Shown here one piece after another: positions 1-6,702 of a stretch of 12,410 nucleotides of DNA; positions within the stretch are counted from its first letter, which is position 1; every line of letters starts with the position of its first letter. The translations under genes were made by a program, and so were the position numbers. Under the pieces are notes generated by a model. It did not search any database. It saw nothing but the letters and a program-made list of their open reading frames with translations, and had not been told where the DNA came from. Location: NCBI GenBank assembly GCA_964617105.1, contig CAZTWC010000005.1, forward strand, positions 1 to 12,410, given 5' to 3'. Source of the stretch: CAZTWC01 sp964617105 [NCBI: uncultured Myxococcia bacterium]. GTDB taxonomy: Bacteria > CAZTWC01.

Positions 1-801
1 CACCTCAAAATGGAGGTGTGGACCAGTGGAGTAGCCACTGTTTCCAGAGAGAGATATTTTTTCTCCCCCTTTTATATCTTGCCCTTTTTCTGCCAATAAA
101 CTGGATAGATGAGCATAGGTGGTGGCAGTATTGTCTCCATGATCTACGACCATCACTTTGCCATACCCACTCTTTTCACCGCTAAAGGCAACCACCCCTC
201 CCCTGACCGCATGGACCGGAGTTCCTACCGGCACAGCAATATCCACTCCCTGGTGCATAATCGGACGTTTAAATATAGGATGAATCCGCATGCCAAAAGA
301 GGAGGAAAGACGACCTTCGCCTTTGGGCAACGGGGAAAGTATCCCCTCATCCCAGGTCGGCTGCTTGAGGTAAGGCAAACTCTTCTCTATCTCTTGGCCA
401 GATATGTGACTCGGCTGAGGGCGGACCAGAGTATTTAACGGCCCTCCCTTTTGCACAGGATTACTATTCACTCTGTCTGACATCTGCTCTACAATTATAT
501 CGGCCAAACCAATTCCGCCATTTTTAGCAGCCATTTTGGCATATTCACTATCCAGCATGGAGATATAAACCTTTTGAGAATAACCACCGCCCATCAATTT
601 TGAGGTAGGCACAGATTTACGCATAGTCTGAAGAAGATGATCCATAAAAATAGATTCAAAGCCCTGAGCCGCCTTGCGAAGTCCCTCTACATCGTTCTTC
701 TGGTTAGCGATAGACTCCCGCAGTTGCTTCCCCTTTTGAACCACATCCTGCCGTGAGTTGGCCTGTGATTGTAATAAACCTGATTTTAGGGCGATATTCA
801 T
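1..801 (-). CDS. flgJ: FlgJ-type rod-binding protein fused to an M23 metallopeptidase (3' end missing)
   Basis: The frame is open from ATG at 801 to the left edge, giving 267 residues with no stop, so the C-terminus is missing. Residues about 41-107 match the FlgJ N-terminal rod-binding domain (AAQGFESIFMDHLLQTMRKS, then AKMAAKNGGIGLADIIVEQM). A proline-rich linker follows. Residues about 163-267 are an M23/LytM-type peptidase with the expected zinc ligands H183 and D187 (MHQGVD) and H264 of HLHFEV. The catalytic histidines are probably H231 (TYAHLS) and H262. FlgJ helps assemble the rod in the periplasm, and M23 enzymes cut peptide cross-links in peptidoglycan, so one protein may cap the rod and open the wall. 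The well-studied enteric FlgJ carries a glucosaminidase domain here instead. There is no signal peptide, as is usual for FlgJ, which fits export by the flagellar apparatus. The start overlaps the flgI stop as TAATG, implying translational coupling. Confidence 0.9.
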   Translation of the reverse strand, partial: MNIALKSGLLQSQANSRQDVVQKGKQLRESIANQKNDVEGLRKAAQGFESIFMDHLLQTMRKSVPTSKLMGGGYSQKVYISMLDSEYAKMAAKNGGIGLADIIVEQMSDRVNSNPVQKGGPLNTLVRPQPSHISGQEIEKSLPYLKQPTWDEGILSPLPKGEGRLSSSFGMRIHPIFKRPIMHQGVDIAVPVGTPVHAVRGGVVAFSGEKSGYGKVMVVDHGDNTATTYAHLSSLLAEKGQDIKGGEKISLSGNSGYSTGPHLHFEV

Positions 802-1913
802 TACATCAACTCCAGCTCAGCCTGCAAAGCGCCCGCCTTTTTTATTGCCTGTAGTATAGCCATCAAATCCCGGGGAGTTACACCCAAAACATTCAAAGCC
901 TGCACAACTTCGTTAATTCTAACCCCTTCCGGCACTACCTGCAGCCGCACCTTTTCCTCTTTGGCAGTAATATCAGACTGGGGCACCACTGTAGTCTGTC
1001 CTCCCTGGCTAAAAGCCGAAGGCTGAGAGACCTGACCCGATTCCCTGATGGTAATACTCAAACTACCGTGAGAGATAGCCACCGTGGAAATTCTGACGTT
1101 TTCACCAATAATAATGGTGCCGGTCCGTTCGTTGATCACAATTTTGGCCCGCTGATCTGGCACTACATCAAACCGCTCAATGGCGGCTAAAAACTCTACC
1201 TTGCGCTCCTTATAGTGGGTAGGGATATTCAACTGGATTACCCCGCCATCTTTGGCCGTAGCAAACTTGCCTCCTAAGTTCTGGTTTAATACCCGGCTTA
1301 CCCGGGCAGCAGTAGTGAAATCAGGATTTTTCAACAGCAGGGAGATCACAACCTTTTTGGAAAAATTATTGGGTATCTCTTTTTCTACAACAGCGCCATT
1401 GGGGATACTGCCGGTAGTAGGATGATTTTTCTGCACCGAGGCGGCCTTGCCGGCAAAGGAGAAACCTCCGGTCATAACCGCGCCCTGGGCCAAAGCGTAT
1501 ATTTTGGAATCAACCCCTTTTAGAGGTGTCATCAAAAGAATCCCTCCTGCCAGATTTTTGGCGTTACCCAGGGATGAGACCGTAACATCTATTTTGGTTC
1601 CCAACTTGGAAAAGGGCGGCATCTCTGCGGTTACAATTACCGCTGCAACATTAGAAACTTTAATTTTGTTTACATCCGCCCTGGTAAAAACTCCCATCCG
1701 GGTCAACATAGTGGCTACCGACTGAATGGTAGGCATGATCTTCTGGTCATCACCAGTGCCATTGAGCCCAACTACCAGGCCATAGCCTATTAACTGGTTA
1801 CTCCGCACCCCTTGTATTTCGGCAATATCTTTAATTCTCACCGCTAAAGTTACAGAACTGAAACCTATCAGCATGAGGATGACCATGACCGCAGTTTTCA
1901 ATATTCTATTCAT
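801..1913 (-). CDS. flgI: Flagellar P-ring protein FlgI
   Basis: The 370-aa product has the usual FlgI length. A Sec signal peptide covers residues 1-24 (Lys-containing start, hydrophobic core, VTLA then V25). The mature N-terminus RIKDIAEIQGVRSNQLIGYG, followed by GLVVGLNGTGDDQ, is diagnostic of FlgI, as is the C-terminal stretch VVQALNVLGVTPRDLMAILQ. FlgI forms the P ring around the rod in the periplasm at the peptidoglycan layer, assembled with the help of FlgA. The ATG at 1913 has an AAGGGA ribosome site 8 nt upstream. The gene lies 99 bp after flgH, the widest gap in the operon, and that gap holds a sigma-54-like motif. Its stop overlaps the flgJ start. Identification is secure. Confidence 0.97.
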   Translation of the reverse strand: MNRILKTAVMVILMLIGFSSVTLAVRIKDIAEIQGVRSNQLIGYGLVVGLNGTGDDQKIMPTIQSVATMLTRMGVFTRADVNKIKVSNVAAVIVTAEMPPFSKLGTKIDVTVSSLGNAKNLAGGILLMTPLKGVDSKIYALAQGAVMTGGFSFAGKAASVQKNHPTTGSIPNGAVVEKEIPNNFSKKVVISLLLKNPDFTTAARVSRVLNQNLGGKFATAKDGGVIQLNIPTHYKERKVEFLAAIERFDVVPDQRAKIVINERTGTIIIGENVRISTVAISHGSLSITIRESGQVSQPSAFSQGGQTTVVPQSDITAKEEKVRLQVVPEGVRINEVVQALNVLGVTPRDLMAILQAIKKAGALQAELELM

Positions 1914-1952
1914 AATTGCTATCCCTTTTCAGAGGTTATCACTAATAATTGA

Positions 1953-1968
1953 TGCAATATACATACCA
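1953..1968 (-). promoter_or_regulatory. Possible internal sigma-54 promoter before flgI
   Basis: On the minus strand this reads TGGTAT-GTATA-TTGCA. It keeps the GG and GC dinucleotides at the spacing required by sigma-54, but the -24 hexamer differs from TGGCAC at two positions. A start about 12 nt downstream would give a leader of about 29 nt before flgI. The -12 side (ATTGCATC) is identical to that of the flgF promoter. It may be a weak secondary promoter or chance. Confidence 0.35.
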
Positions 1969-2012
1969 ACCTAACTCAAGATTGAGATCCAGGGGATTCT
2001 TTTCGTTCTTAC

Positions 2013-2741
2013 TTAAAATGGCCAGACCCAATCCATTATAGTGCTGAACCAGCCCTGGTTCTGCTTATCCGATATGGGCCCCCGACCAGTAAACTCAATT
2101 TGAGCATCAGCGATGAGCGCAGATTTTATCCTGTTGTCTGAATCAATATCAATGGGACGAACAATCCCGCTAATATAAAAATGGTGTTCCTCATTGTTCA
2201 ACAAAACCACCCGCTGCCCCTCGATAAAAATGTTTCCATTGGCCATCACCTCTCTGACCGAGGCGGGAACAGTGGCCACCATCTGCTCACTGCGGGAAGT
2301 TTTACCCAGCCCTTTAAACTGATTTTTACTGCCAGCAGAAAGGATCTTATCCCGGTTAAAATTTGGATTTACCTGTTGCAAAGCGGCTAAAAAACCAGCC
2401 ACTGCTTTGGCATTGGCCTCTATGCTAGATTCCTTGCTCAAATCGGTGGATGCATTCCTGGAAGCGGCGGCAGATTCTTCGATTTCAATTATAAAAATAT
2501 CTCCCGGCCGCCGGGCCCGGGCATCTTGAAAAAGATAGTTGCCCTGATGATACTCCTGCCAAAGAGCCCCATCGCTGGTTACCTGAACCCGCGCCTGGTA
2601 ATTGGTAAAAGGTTTATAACTCCTCTTTTTGGGAGTATAGGGATGGATGTGACGCACACAACCGTAACTAAAAAGCAGTAGCCAGGTCACCATCATTACC
2701 AAAAATATTTTTACTGCCAAAATCATGTTGCTCTTTTTCAT
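2013..2741 (-). CDS. flgH: Flagellar L-ring lipoprotein FlgH
   Basis: The 242-aa product has an N-terminal hydrophobic segment ending in FSYGC. C28 is the likely lipidated cysteine; the lipobox is a little atypical, with Tyr at -2. Residues 75-98 contain the FlgH signature RARRPGDIFIIEIEESAAAS. The C-terminal half has the expected ANGNIFIEGQRVVLLNNEEH and IVRPIDIDSDN motifs, and the protein ends in MDWVWPF. FlgH forms the outer-membrane L ring that bushes the rod, so this gene indicates a Gram-negative envelope. The ATG at 2741 is preceded by AGGA. It sits 69 bp downstream of flgA in the same operon. Confidence 0.95.
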   Translation of the reverse strand: MKKSNMILAVKIFLVMMVTWLLLFSYGCVRHIHPYTPKKRSYKPFTNYQARVQVTSDGALWQEYHQGNYLFQDARARRPGDIFIIEIEESAAASRNASTDLSKESSIEANAKAVAGFLAALQQVNPNFNRDKILSAGSKNQFKGLGKTSRSEQMVATVPASVREVMANGNIFIEGQRVVLLNNEEHHFYISGIVRPIDIDSDNRIKSALIADAQIEFTGRGPISDKQNQGWFSTIMDWVWPF

Positions 2742-2763
2742 AATTCTTATCCTGCCAAATAAT

Positions 2764-2782
2764 TCCCGACTTATCTCCGGGA
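2764..2782 (-). other. Small hairpin between flgA and flgH
   Basis: Arms TCCCG and CGGGA form a 5-bp inverted repeat with a 9-nt loop in the 69-bp flgA-flgH gap. No U-tract follows, so it is not a convincing terminator. It could affect mRNA stability or do nothing. Confidence 0.25.
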
Positions 2783-2810
2783 GGTAATAGTTTTTTGGTT
2801 AACCTTTTTT

Positions 2811-3893
2811 TTACAAATCCACTTTCACCGTTTCCGGACCTATTACCCGGGCATCAAAAACTTTTCGGGAAGAGAGGTTGATCACCCTGATAAAATCGTT
2901 TTCCCGACCGTCTTCTTTGCTAAGGCCAATGGTTTTTATCTGCAAAGTTCCCTTTTCTGCGATCACAATTACTCGCCTTCCCCTTTTTACCATAGCCGGA
3001 CTGCTAATATCACCGGAGGTCAGGGGCGAACCGGCTTTGAGTCCCCGGTTGAGCCGTTTACCCCGAAGGTATTTGATATTTAAAACCGGTATAGAAGCAA
3101 GTTTGCTGATATCCCGTTTTGATATTCTTATATCGGAACGGCGCAATACTTTTCCCCGGGGCAGATCCCTTTCCAACACCGGCACCTGGGTAAAGATGCC
3201 CATCTCCAGGTTTATCCACCGCCGAATATATTCCCGGCCAGACAATTTTATAATCAACAAAGCGGACAGAGGAGACAATTTACTGCTCCCTTTCTTTACC
3301 TTAATTTGATAAATCGGCCGTCCCGGCGGTAATTGAATATCTCGTTTTAAAGAACTGGACTGGATCTCCAGTTTGGCACCGGCAGGAATTATTTCGGCCA
3401 ACTGCTCTCTTATTGCATCATACAAAAGGGTTTCTATATGTTGGGTAGTCACAGTTTGTTTTTTACTCCAAACCAATACTTCTTCAGGGATAGAGATATT
3501 GACTCGCTCTGGGCGAAAACCGTGCCTTACCAGGGCGGTATAAATCACTTTGCCCGGTAAACGCTTGAATCTGTCCACCCCAGGGGCTTCACCCAATTCA
3601 ATCCTGGTTAAAACCCTTCTCTCCAGCCTGCTAAGCCCGGCAAATTCGGCAATATCACCCAGGGTGATCACCGGACGCTCTACCATAACCTTGCTTTTTA
3701 CATCTATATTCACACCCTTTTGCACCTCATTTAACTCTATTTCCATACCCAGGGCCTGATGATGAGACGACAGCAGAATAACCAGGAGGAGAATAGCGCT
3801 CTTCAGGCGCCAAAAGTACGCAAAATCTTTGTTCCGGCTTTGCCGCTTAATTCTGCCTTCCTTCAAATGGATTAAACCAAACCATAAAATCAT
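2811..3893 (-). CDS. flgA: Flagellar P-ring assembly chaperone FlgA
   Basis: This 360-aa product is recognised as FlgA by its C-terminal SAF-type region, residues about 237-360. Key motifs are VPVLERDLPRGKVLRRSDI, RGKRLNRGLKAGSPLTSGDI and the closing DARVIGPETVKVD. FlgA is a periplasmic chaperone needed for FlgI polymerisation into the P ring. ATG at 3893 is chosen because AGGAG lies 6 nt upstream; an upstream in-frame TTG at 3929 has no comparable site. With this start the hydrophobic signal segment is at residues 32-41, with likely cleavage after ALG (residue 49). The preceding n-region is therefore about 30 residues, long and basic, which is unusual for a signal peptide. The protein is longer than the enteric FlgA of about 220 aa because of extra N-terminal sequence. 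It begins 36 bp after flgG. Confidence 0.93.
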   Translation of the reverse strand: MILWFGLIHLKEGRIKRQSRNKDFAYFWRLKSAILLLVILLSSHHQALGMEIELNEVQKGVNIDVKSKVMVERPVITLGDIAEFAGLSRLERRVLTRIELGEAPGVDRFKRLPGKVIYTALVRHGFRPERVNISIPEEVLVWSKKQTVTTQHIETLLYDAIREQLAEIIPAGAKLEIQSSSLKRDIQLPPGRPIYQIKVKKGSSKLSPLSALLIIKLSGREYIRRWINLEMGIFTQVPVLERDLPRGKVLRRSDIRISKRDISKLASIPVLNIKYLRGKRLNRGLKAGSPLTSGDISSPAMVKRGRRVIVIAEKGTLQIKTIGLSKEDGRENDFIRVINLSSRKVFDARVIGPETVKVDL

Positions 3894-3899
3894 TGCTCT

Positions 3900-3904
3900 C
3901 TCCT
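3900..3904 (-). promoter_or_regulatory. Ribosome binding site that sets the flgA start
   Basis: AGGAG on the minus strand lies 6 nt before ATG at 3893. This favours that ATG over the in-frame TTG at 3929, which would make flgA nearly abut the flgG stop. Confidence 0.75.
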
Positions 3905-3929
3905 GTAACCTAATACCTAAAATCAGCAA

Positions 3930-4721
3930 TTACCTCAGGCTAGTAGACGCCTGTAAAATCTGATCGGCTGTGCTGATCACTTTTGAATTCAACTCAAAGG
4001 AACGCTGGCTTACAATCATCTCCAGCATCTCCTCCACCACGTTGACATTAGAGGATTCCACAACCCCCTGAGCCAGTGTGCCCAATGCTGACCCGCTATC
4101 TCCCGGATTGCCCATAACCGGACTGCCCGAAGCCGATGTCTGCACAAAAAGGTTACGCCCAATGGCTTGCAACCCGGCAGGATTGGCGAACTTGGCCAAC
4201 TGAATCTGACCCAACTCTTGCCCCTCTGTCCCGCCGGACTGTACTACCGACACCACCCCATCAGTACCGATGGTTACCGATACTGCCTCCTGAGGAATAT
4301 TTATTGACGGTTCCAGTTGAAACCCATTAGAGGTTACCATTTGTCCCTCGCTGTTTAGTTTAAAAGAACCAGCGCGGGTAAAAGCAGGCTCACCATTGGG
4401 CTGACGAATTTGAAAAAATCCACCTCCCTCGATAGCGACATCCAACTGGTTATTAGTTTGTTTCAACTCCCCTACCGTAAAAATCCTCTGAGTAGCCACC
4501 GGCCTCACTCCTTGTCCAATCTGAATACCCACCGGCAATTCCACTCCAGTTGCAGCAGAAGTTCCAGGCGCTCTAATGGTCTGGTAGAGTTGATCCTGAA
4601 AATCAGCCCGGCTTTTTTTGTACCCATTGGTACTGGCATTCGCCAAATTATTGGCGATGACGTCAAGTCTCAATTGCTGGGCTTCCATTCCGGTTGCCGC
4701 TGTATTCAATGCCCTAATCAT
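3930..4721 (-). CDS. flgG: Flagellar distal rod protein FlgG
   Basis: The 263-aa product matches the normal FlgG length. Residues 23-35 (ANNLANASTNGYK) are the N-terminal rod/hook signature. The C-terminus VVEEMLEMIVSQRSFELNSK, ending DQILQASTSLR, is the matching coiled-coil part that packs with the N-terminus in the rod. The middle contains the FlgG-type GGGFFQIRQPNGEPAFTRAG. FlgG builds the distal rod through the P and L rings encoded downstream. The start is ATG at 4721, 6 nt after AGGGAGG (4728-4734); the TTG at 4739 overlaps poorly with any ribosome site. It follows flgF by 85 bp and precedes flgA by 36 bp. Confidence 0.97.
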   Translation of the reverse strand: MIRALNTAATGMEAQQLRLDVIANNLANASTNGYKKSRADFQDQLYQTIRAPGTSAATGVELPVGIQIGQGVRPVATQRIFTVGELKQTNNQLDVAIEGGGFFQIRQPNGEPAFTRAGSFKLNSEGQMVTSNGFQLEPSINIPQEAVSVTIGTDGVVSVVQSGGTEGQELGQIQLAKFANPAGLQAIGRNLFVQTSASGSPVMGNPGDSGSALGTLAQGVVESSNVNVVEEMLEMIVSQRSFELNSKVISTADQILQASTSLR

Positions 4722-4806
4722 AAATAACCTCCCTGGCAATTAATTGCCGGTAATAATCTCCTAAAACTCGGTTACCTAAACTCTAATACCGTTAACCATA
4801 CCTCTA

Positions 4807-5565
4807 TCACTTTCCAGTTCCTATAACCTTACTATCCAATTCTTTAAAGGTGGATATCGCCTTTTGTATCACTGCGTGGGAACGATTGATCTTGATCAAA
4901 TCGATCATACTGGTTACCGGATTTACATTAGATAACTCCAAGTTACCCTGGTATACCTTTGGTTGGGCCGGCTCCGGTTGCACCTTGTCATCGCTGGAGG
5001 CAAAACAAGAATTTCCCATCTTCATTAACCGCGATTTATCGGGAAATTCTACCAACTTAAGTTGGCTCACCTTCTCCTCATCCATTCTAGAGGTTCTTCT
5101 AAAAATCCCGCCCTTTTCATCAATAATGATCTCTCCTTCGCCCAGTTTAATCTTCCCATTTTCCCCCATTACCGGGTGACCATTCATAGTTACCAAAAAA
5201 CCTTCGCTGTTCATGGTAAAGGAGCCATTACGAGTATATAATTCACCCTGCGGGGTGTCTATGACAAACATCCCATCTCCAATCAAGGCCATATGAAGAG
5301 GATTACCGGTTTTTTTGAGATGCCCCTGGCCAAACTGGGTCTTTTGTTCCCCGGGAGAGGGGTAAGCCCTATCCCTCATTTGAATTTTATATCGCCCCTC
5401 ACTGTCTACGACTAGTTGGGATTCTTTCTTAAGGTAACTAGAAAAAGCAATGGTATCCTCTTTATACCCGGGGGTATTAACATTCGCCAAATTATTGGCG
5501 ACCACATCCAGCCTCACCAACGCCCCTGAAGAACCTGAAAGTCCTGCCCATATTCCATCACTCAT
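4807..5565 (-). CDS. flgF: Flagellar rod protein FlgF
   Basis: This 252-aa rod protein has ANNLANVNTPGYK at residues 23-35, the central GDGMFVIDTPQGELYTRNGS region, and a C-terminal LELSNVNPVTSMIDLIKINR helix. It is distinguished from FlgG by its shorter, more divergent sequence and by lying just upstream of flgG, the standard order. FlgF is a rod component between the proximal rod and FlgG. ATG at 5565 has a strong AAGGAG site 6 nt upstream. It is the first gene of the leftward operon, and its leader of about 117 nt starts from the sigma-54 promoter at 5693-5708. Confidence 0.94.
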   Translation of the reverse strand: MSDGIWAGLSGSSGALVRLDVVANNLANVNTPGYKEDTIAFSSYLKKESQLVVDSEGRYKIQMRDRAYPSPGEQKTQFGQGHLKKTGNPLHMALIGDGMFVIDTPQGELYTRNGSFTMNSEGFLVTMNGHPVMGENGKIKLGEGEIIIDEKGGIFRRTSRMDEEKVSQLKLVEFPDKSRLMKMGNSCFASSDDKVQPEPAQPKVYQGNLELSNVNPVTSMIDLIKINRSHAVIQKAISTFKELDSKVIGTGK

Positions 5566-5692
5566 GCATATCTCCTTGTAATTACAACATCTTATTGCAC
5601 ATCAACGCCGTCCAGGATTAAATGCTCTCGCTGTTTTCTATTGCTTTGCGCCATCAATCATGCTCCATCTGCTTCTCTGCCTAAATATTCGA

Positions 5693-5708
5693 TGCAATAT
5701 ATGTGCCA
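5693..5708 (-). promoter_or_regulatory. Sigma-54 promoter of the flgF operon
   Basis: The minus strand reads TGGCAC-ATATA-TTGCA, a perfect match to the sigma-54 consensus TGGCAC-N5-TTGCW, with GG at -24 and GC at -12. The predicted start is near 5682, giving a leader of about 117 nt before flgF. Sigma-54 control of rod and ring genes, with a flagellar enhancer-binding activator, is common in bacteria with this operon layout. The activator gene is not in the window. Confidence 0.85.
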
Positions 5709-5724
5709 AGCAAATGACGTGCCC
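5709..5724 (-). promoter_or_regulatory. Second sigma-54-like element directly upstream
   Basis: The minus strand reads GGGCAC-GTCAT-TTGCT, one mismatch from consensus, and abuts the perfect element with no base between them. Both GG and GC are correctly spaced. It may be a second promoter, a second holoenzyme binding site, or chance. Confidence 0.5.
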
Positions 5725-5816
5725 CTTAACCTGCTTAGTTGATAAAAAAAATTTGATTATTATCTAACTTTTATGCTAGTGTAGTGACTTAAAATTATTA
5801 TTTAATGGTTTGCTTG

Positions 5817-5837
5817 TAAATTTTAGGCATAAATTTA
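5817..5837. repeat. Inverted repeat before the PilZ gene
   Basis: TAAATTT and AAATTTA form 7-bp arms separated by 7 bp, just upstream of the AAGGGAG ribosome site of the plus-strand gene. The position fits an operator or leader hairpin, but AT-rich inverted repeats arise easily by chance. Confidence 0.25.
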
Positions 5838-5859
5838 TTTGAAGGGAGTGATAATTACC

Positions 5860-6669
5860 ATGGATACTTTTCAAATAGATATTGATAGTGATGAGTTCAA
5901 ATTATTAGGAATAATCAATGAACACGCTAATATTGATTCCTTTCTAGCCAACCTGTCCCAGAATTCGGTAATCAACCTGGAAGGTATCACCAGGATCAGT
6001 TCTTACGGGGTAAGGACCTGGGTTAGCGGAAGGATAAAGTGTGATAATTTACTGGAATACAAACTTTGCCCGGTGATGGTGGTAGAACAGTTCAACATGA
6101 TTCCCGAACTTTTAGGCTCCAACACGGTGGTTTCCTCTTTTTACGTCCCTTTTTATTGCCCGGAATGCGATCAGGATTATTTGTTCCTGATGGAAAAAGG
6201 GAAACACTTTGAATATGGCGTGGAACCGGAAATACCGGAAATGTACTGTCAATGTGGTTGTGAATACGACTTTGAGGCCGAAGACGACTATTTCGCCTTT
6301 TTAAAGGATATTGATAAAAAATTGGGGAGAAAAACTGTCAGCGATACCCTAAGAAAGCCCATGAAGTGCAAGGTTAAGGTGACCTTCGCCAAAGACAGTT
6401 ACTCCTTGGTTCTGGAGTCAAGCAACATCAGCGAAAGCGGGATCTTCCTCCTGAGTAACGCAGACAGGGAACAATGGGAAAAACTACTATTGGAATTCCA
6501 ACTCCCAGATTCCAAAAATACCATCAATATCCAGGGTGAAATCCGGTGGTTGTCTAATATTGACGATGAGAATAAAAGAGGCTTTGGAGTAAAATTCCTG
6601 AGTATTTCGGAACAACATAGCGATTTGATAAAAAATTATATGGAATCTTTTGTCCCGGAAGAGTCCTAA
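5860..6669 (+). CDS. STAS-like / Cys-cluster / PilZ domain protein
   Basis: The 269-aa product appears to have three parts. Residues about 1-85 resemble a STAS fold, with LEGITRISSYGVRTW at 40-54 matching the conserved strand-turn-helix. Residues 100-134 hold a cysteine cluster, CPEC (100-103) and CQCGC (130-134), which looks like a zinc ribbon. Residues about 160-265 resemble a PilZ cyclic-di-GMP-binding domain. The N-x-S-x-x-G motif (N189 to G194) is intact, with a later EIRWLS strand and a GFGVKFLSIS strand. The usual R-x-x-x-R motif reads R165-K-P-M-K169, so the second arginine is lysine. ATG at 5860 is chosen, with AAGGGAG 11 nt upstream; an in-frame TTG at 5839 precedes that site. It stands alone, divergent from flgF and convergent with the receiver genes. 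A role as a cyclic-di-GMP effector for motility is inference. Confidence 0.75.
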   Translation: MDTFQIDIDSDEFKLLGIINEHANIDSFLANLSQNSVINLEGITRISSYGVRTWVSGRIKCDNLLEYKLCPVMVVEQFNMIPELLGSNTVVSSFYVPFYCPECDQDYLFLMEKGKHFEYGVEPEIPEMYCQCGCEYDFEAEDDYFAFLKDIDKKLGRKTVSDTLRKPMKCKVKVTFAKDSYSLVLESSNISESGIFLLSNADREQWEKLLLEFQLPDSKNTINIQGEIRWLSNIDDENKRGFGVKFLSISEQHSDLIKNYMESFVPEES

Positions 6670-6670
6670 A

Positions 6671-6689
6671 CCTTAGGGCTCCCTCAAGG
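6671..6689. terminator. Weak hairpin between convergent genes
   Basis: CCTTAGG and CCTCAAGG can pair as a 7-bp stem with one bulged C and a 4-nt loop, in the 33-bp gap between two convergent stops. No strong U-tract follows on either strand, so bidirectional termination here is only a possibility. Confidence 0.3.
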
Positions 6690-6702
6690 GATCAACGCGC
6701 TA

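Noticed and set aside
109-438. Plus-strand 109-codon open frame
   Set aside because: It lies opposite the M23 domain of flgJ, whose zinc ligands and conserved motifs show that the minus strand is coding.
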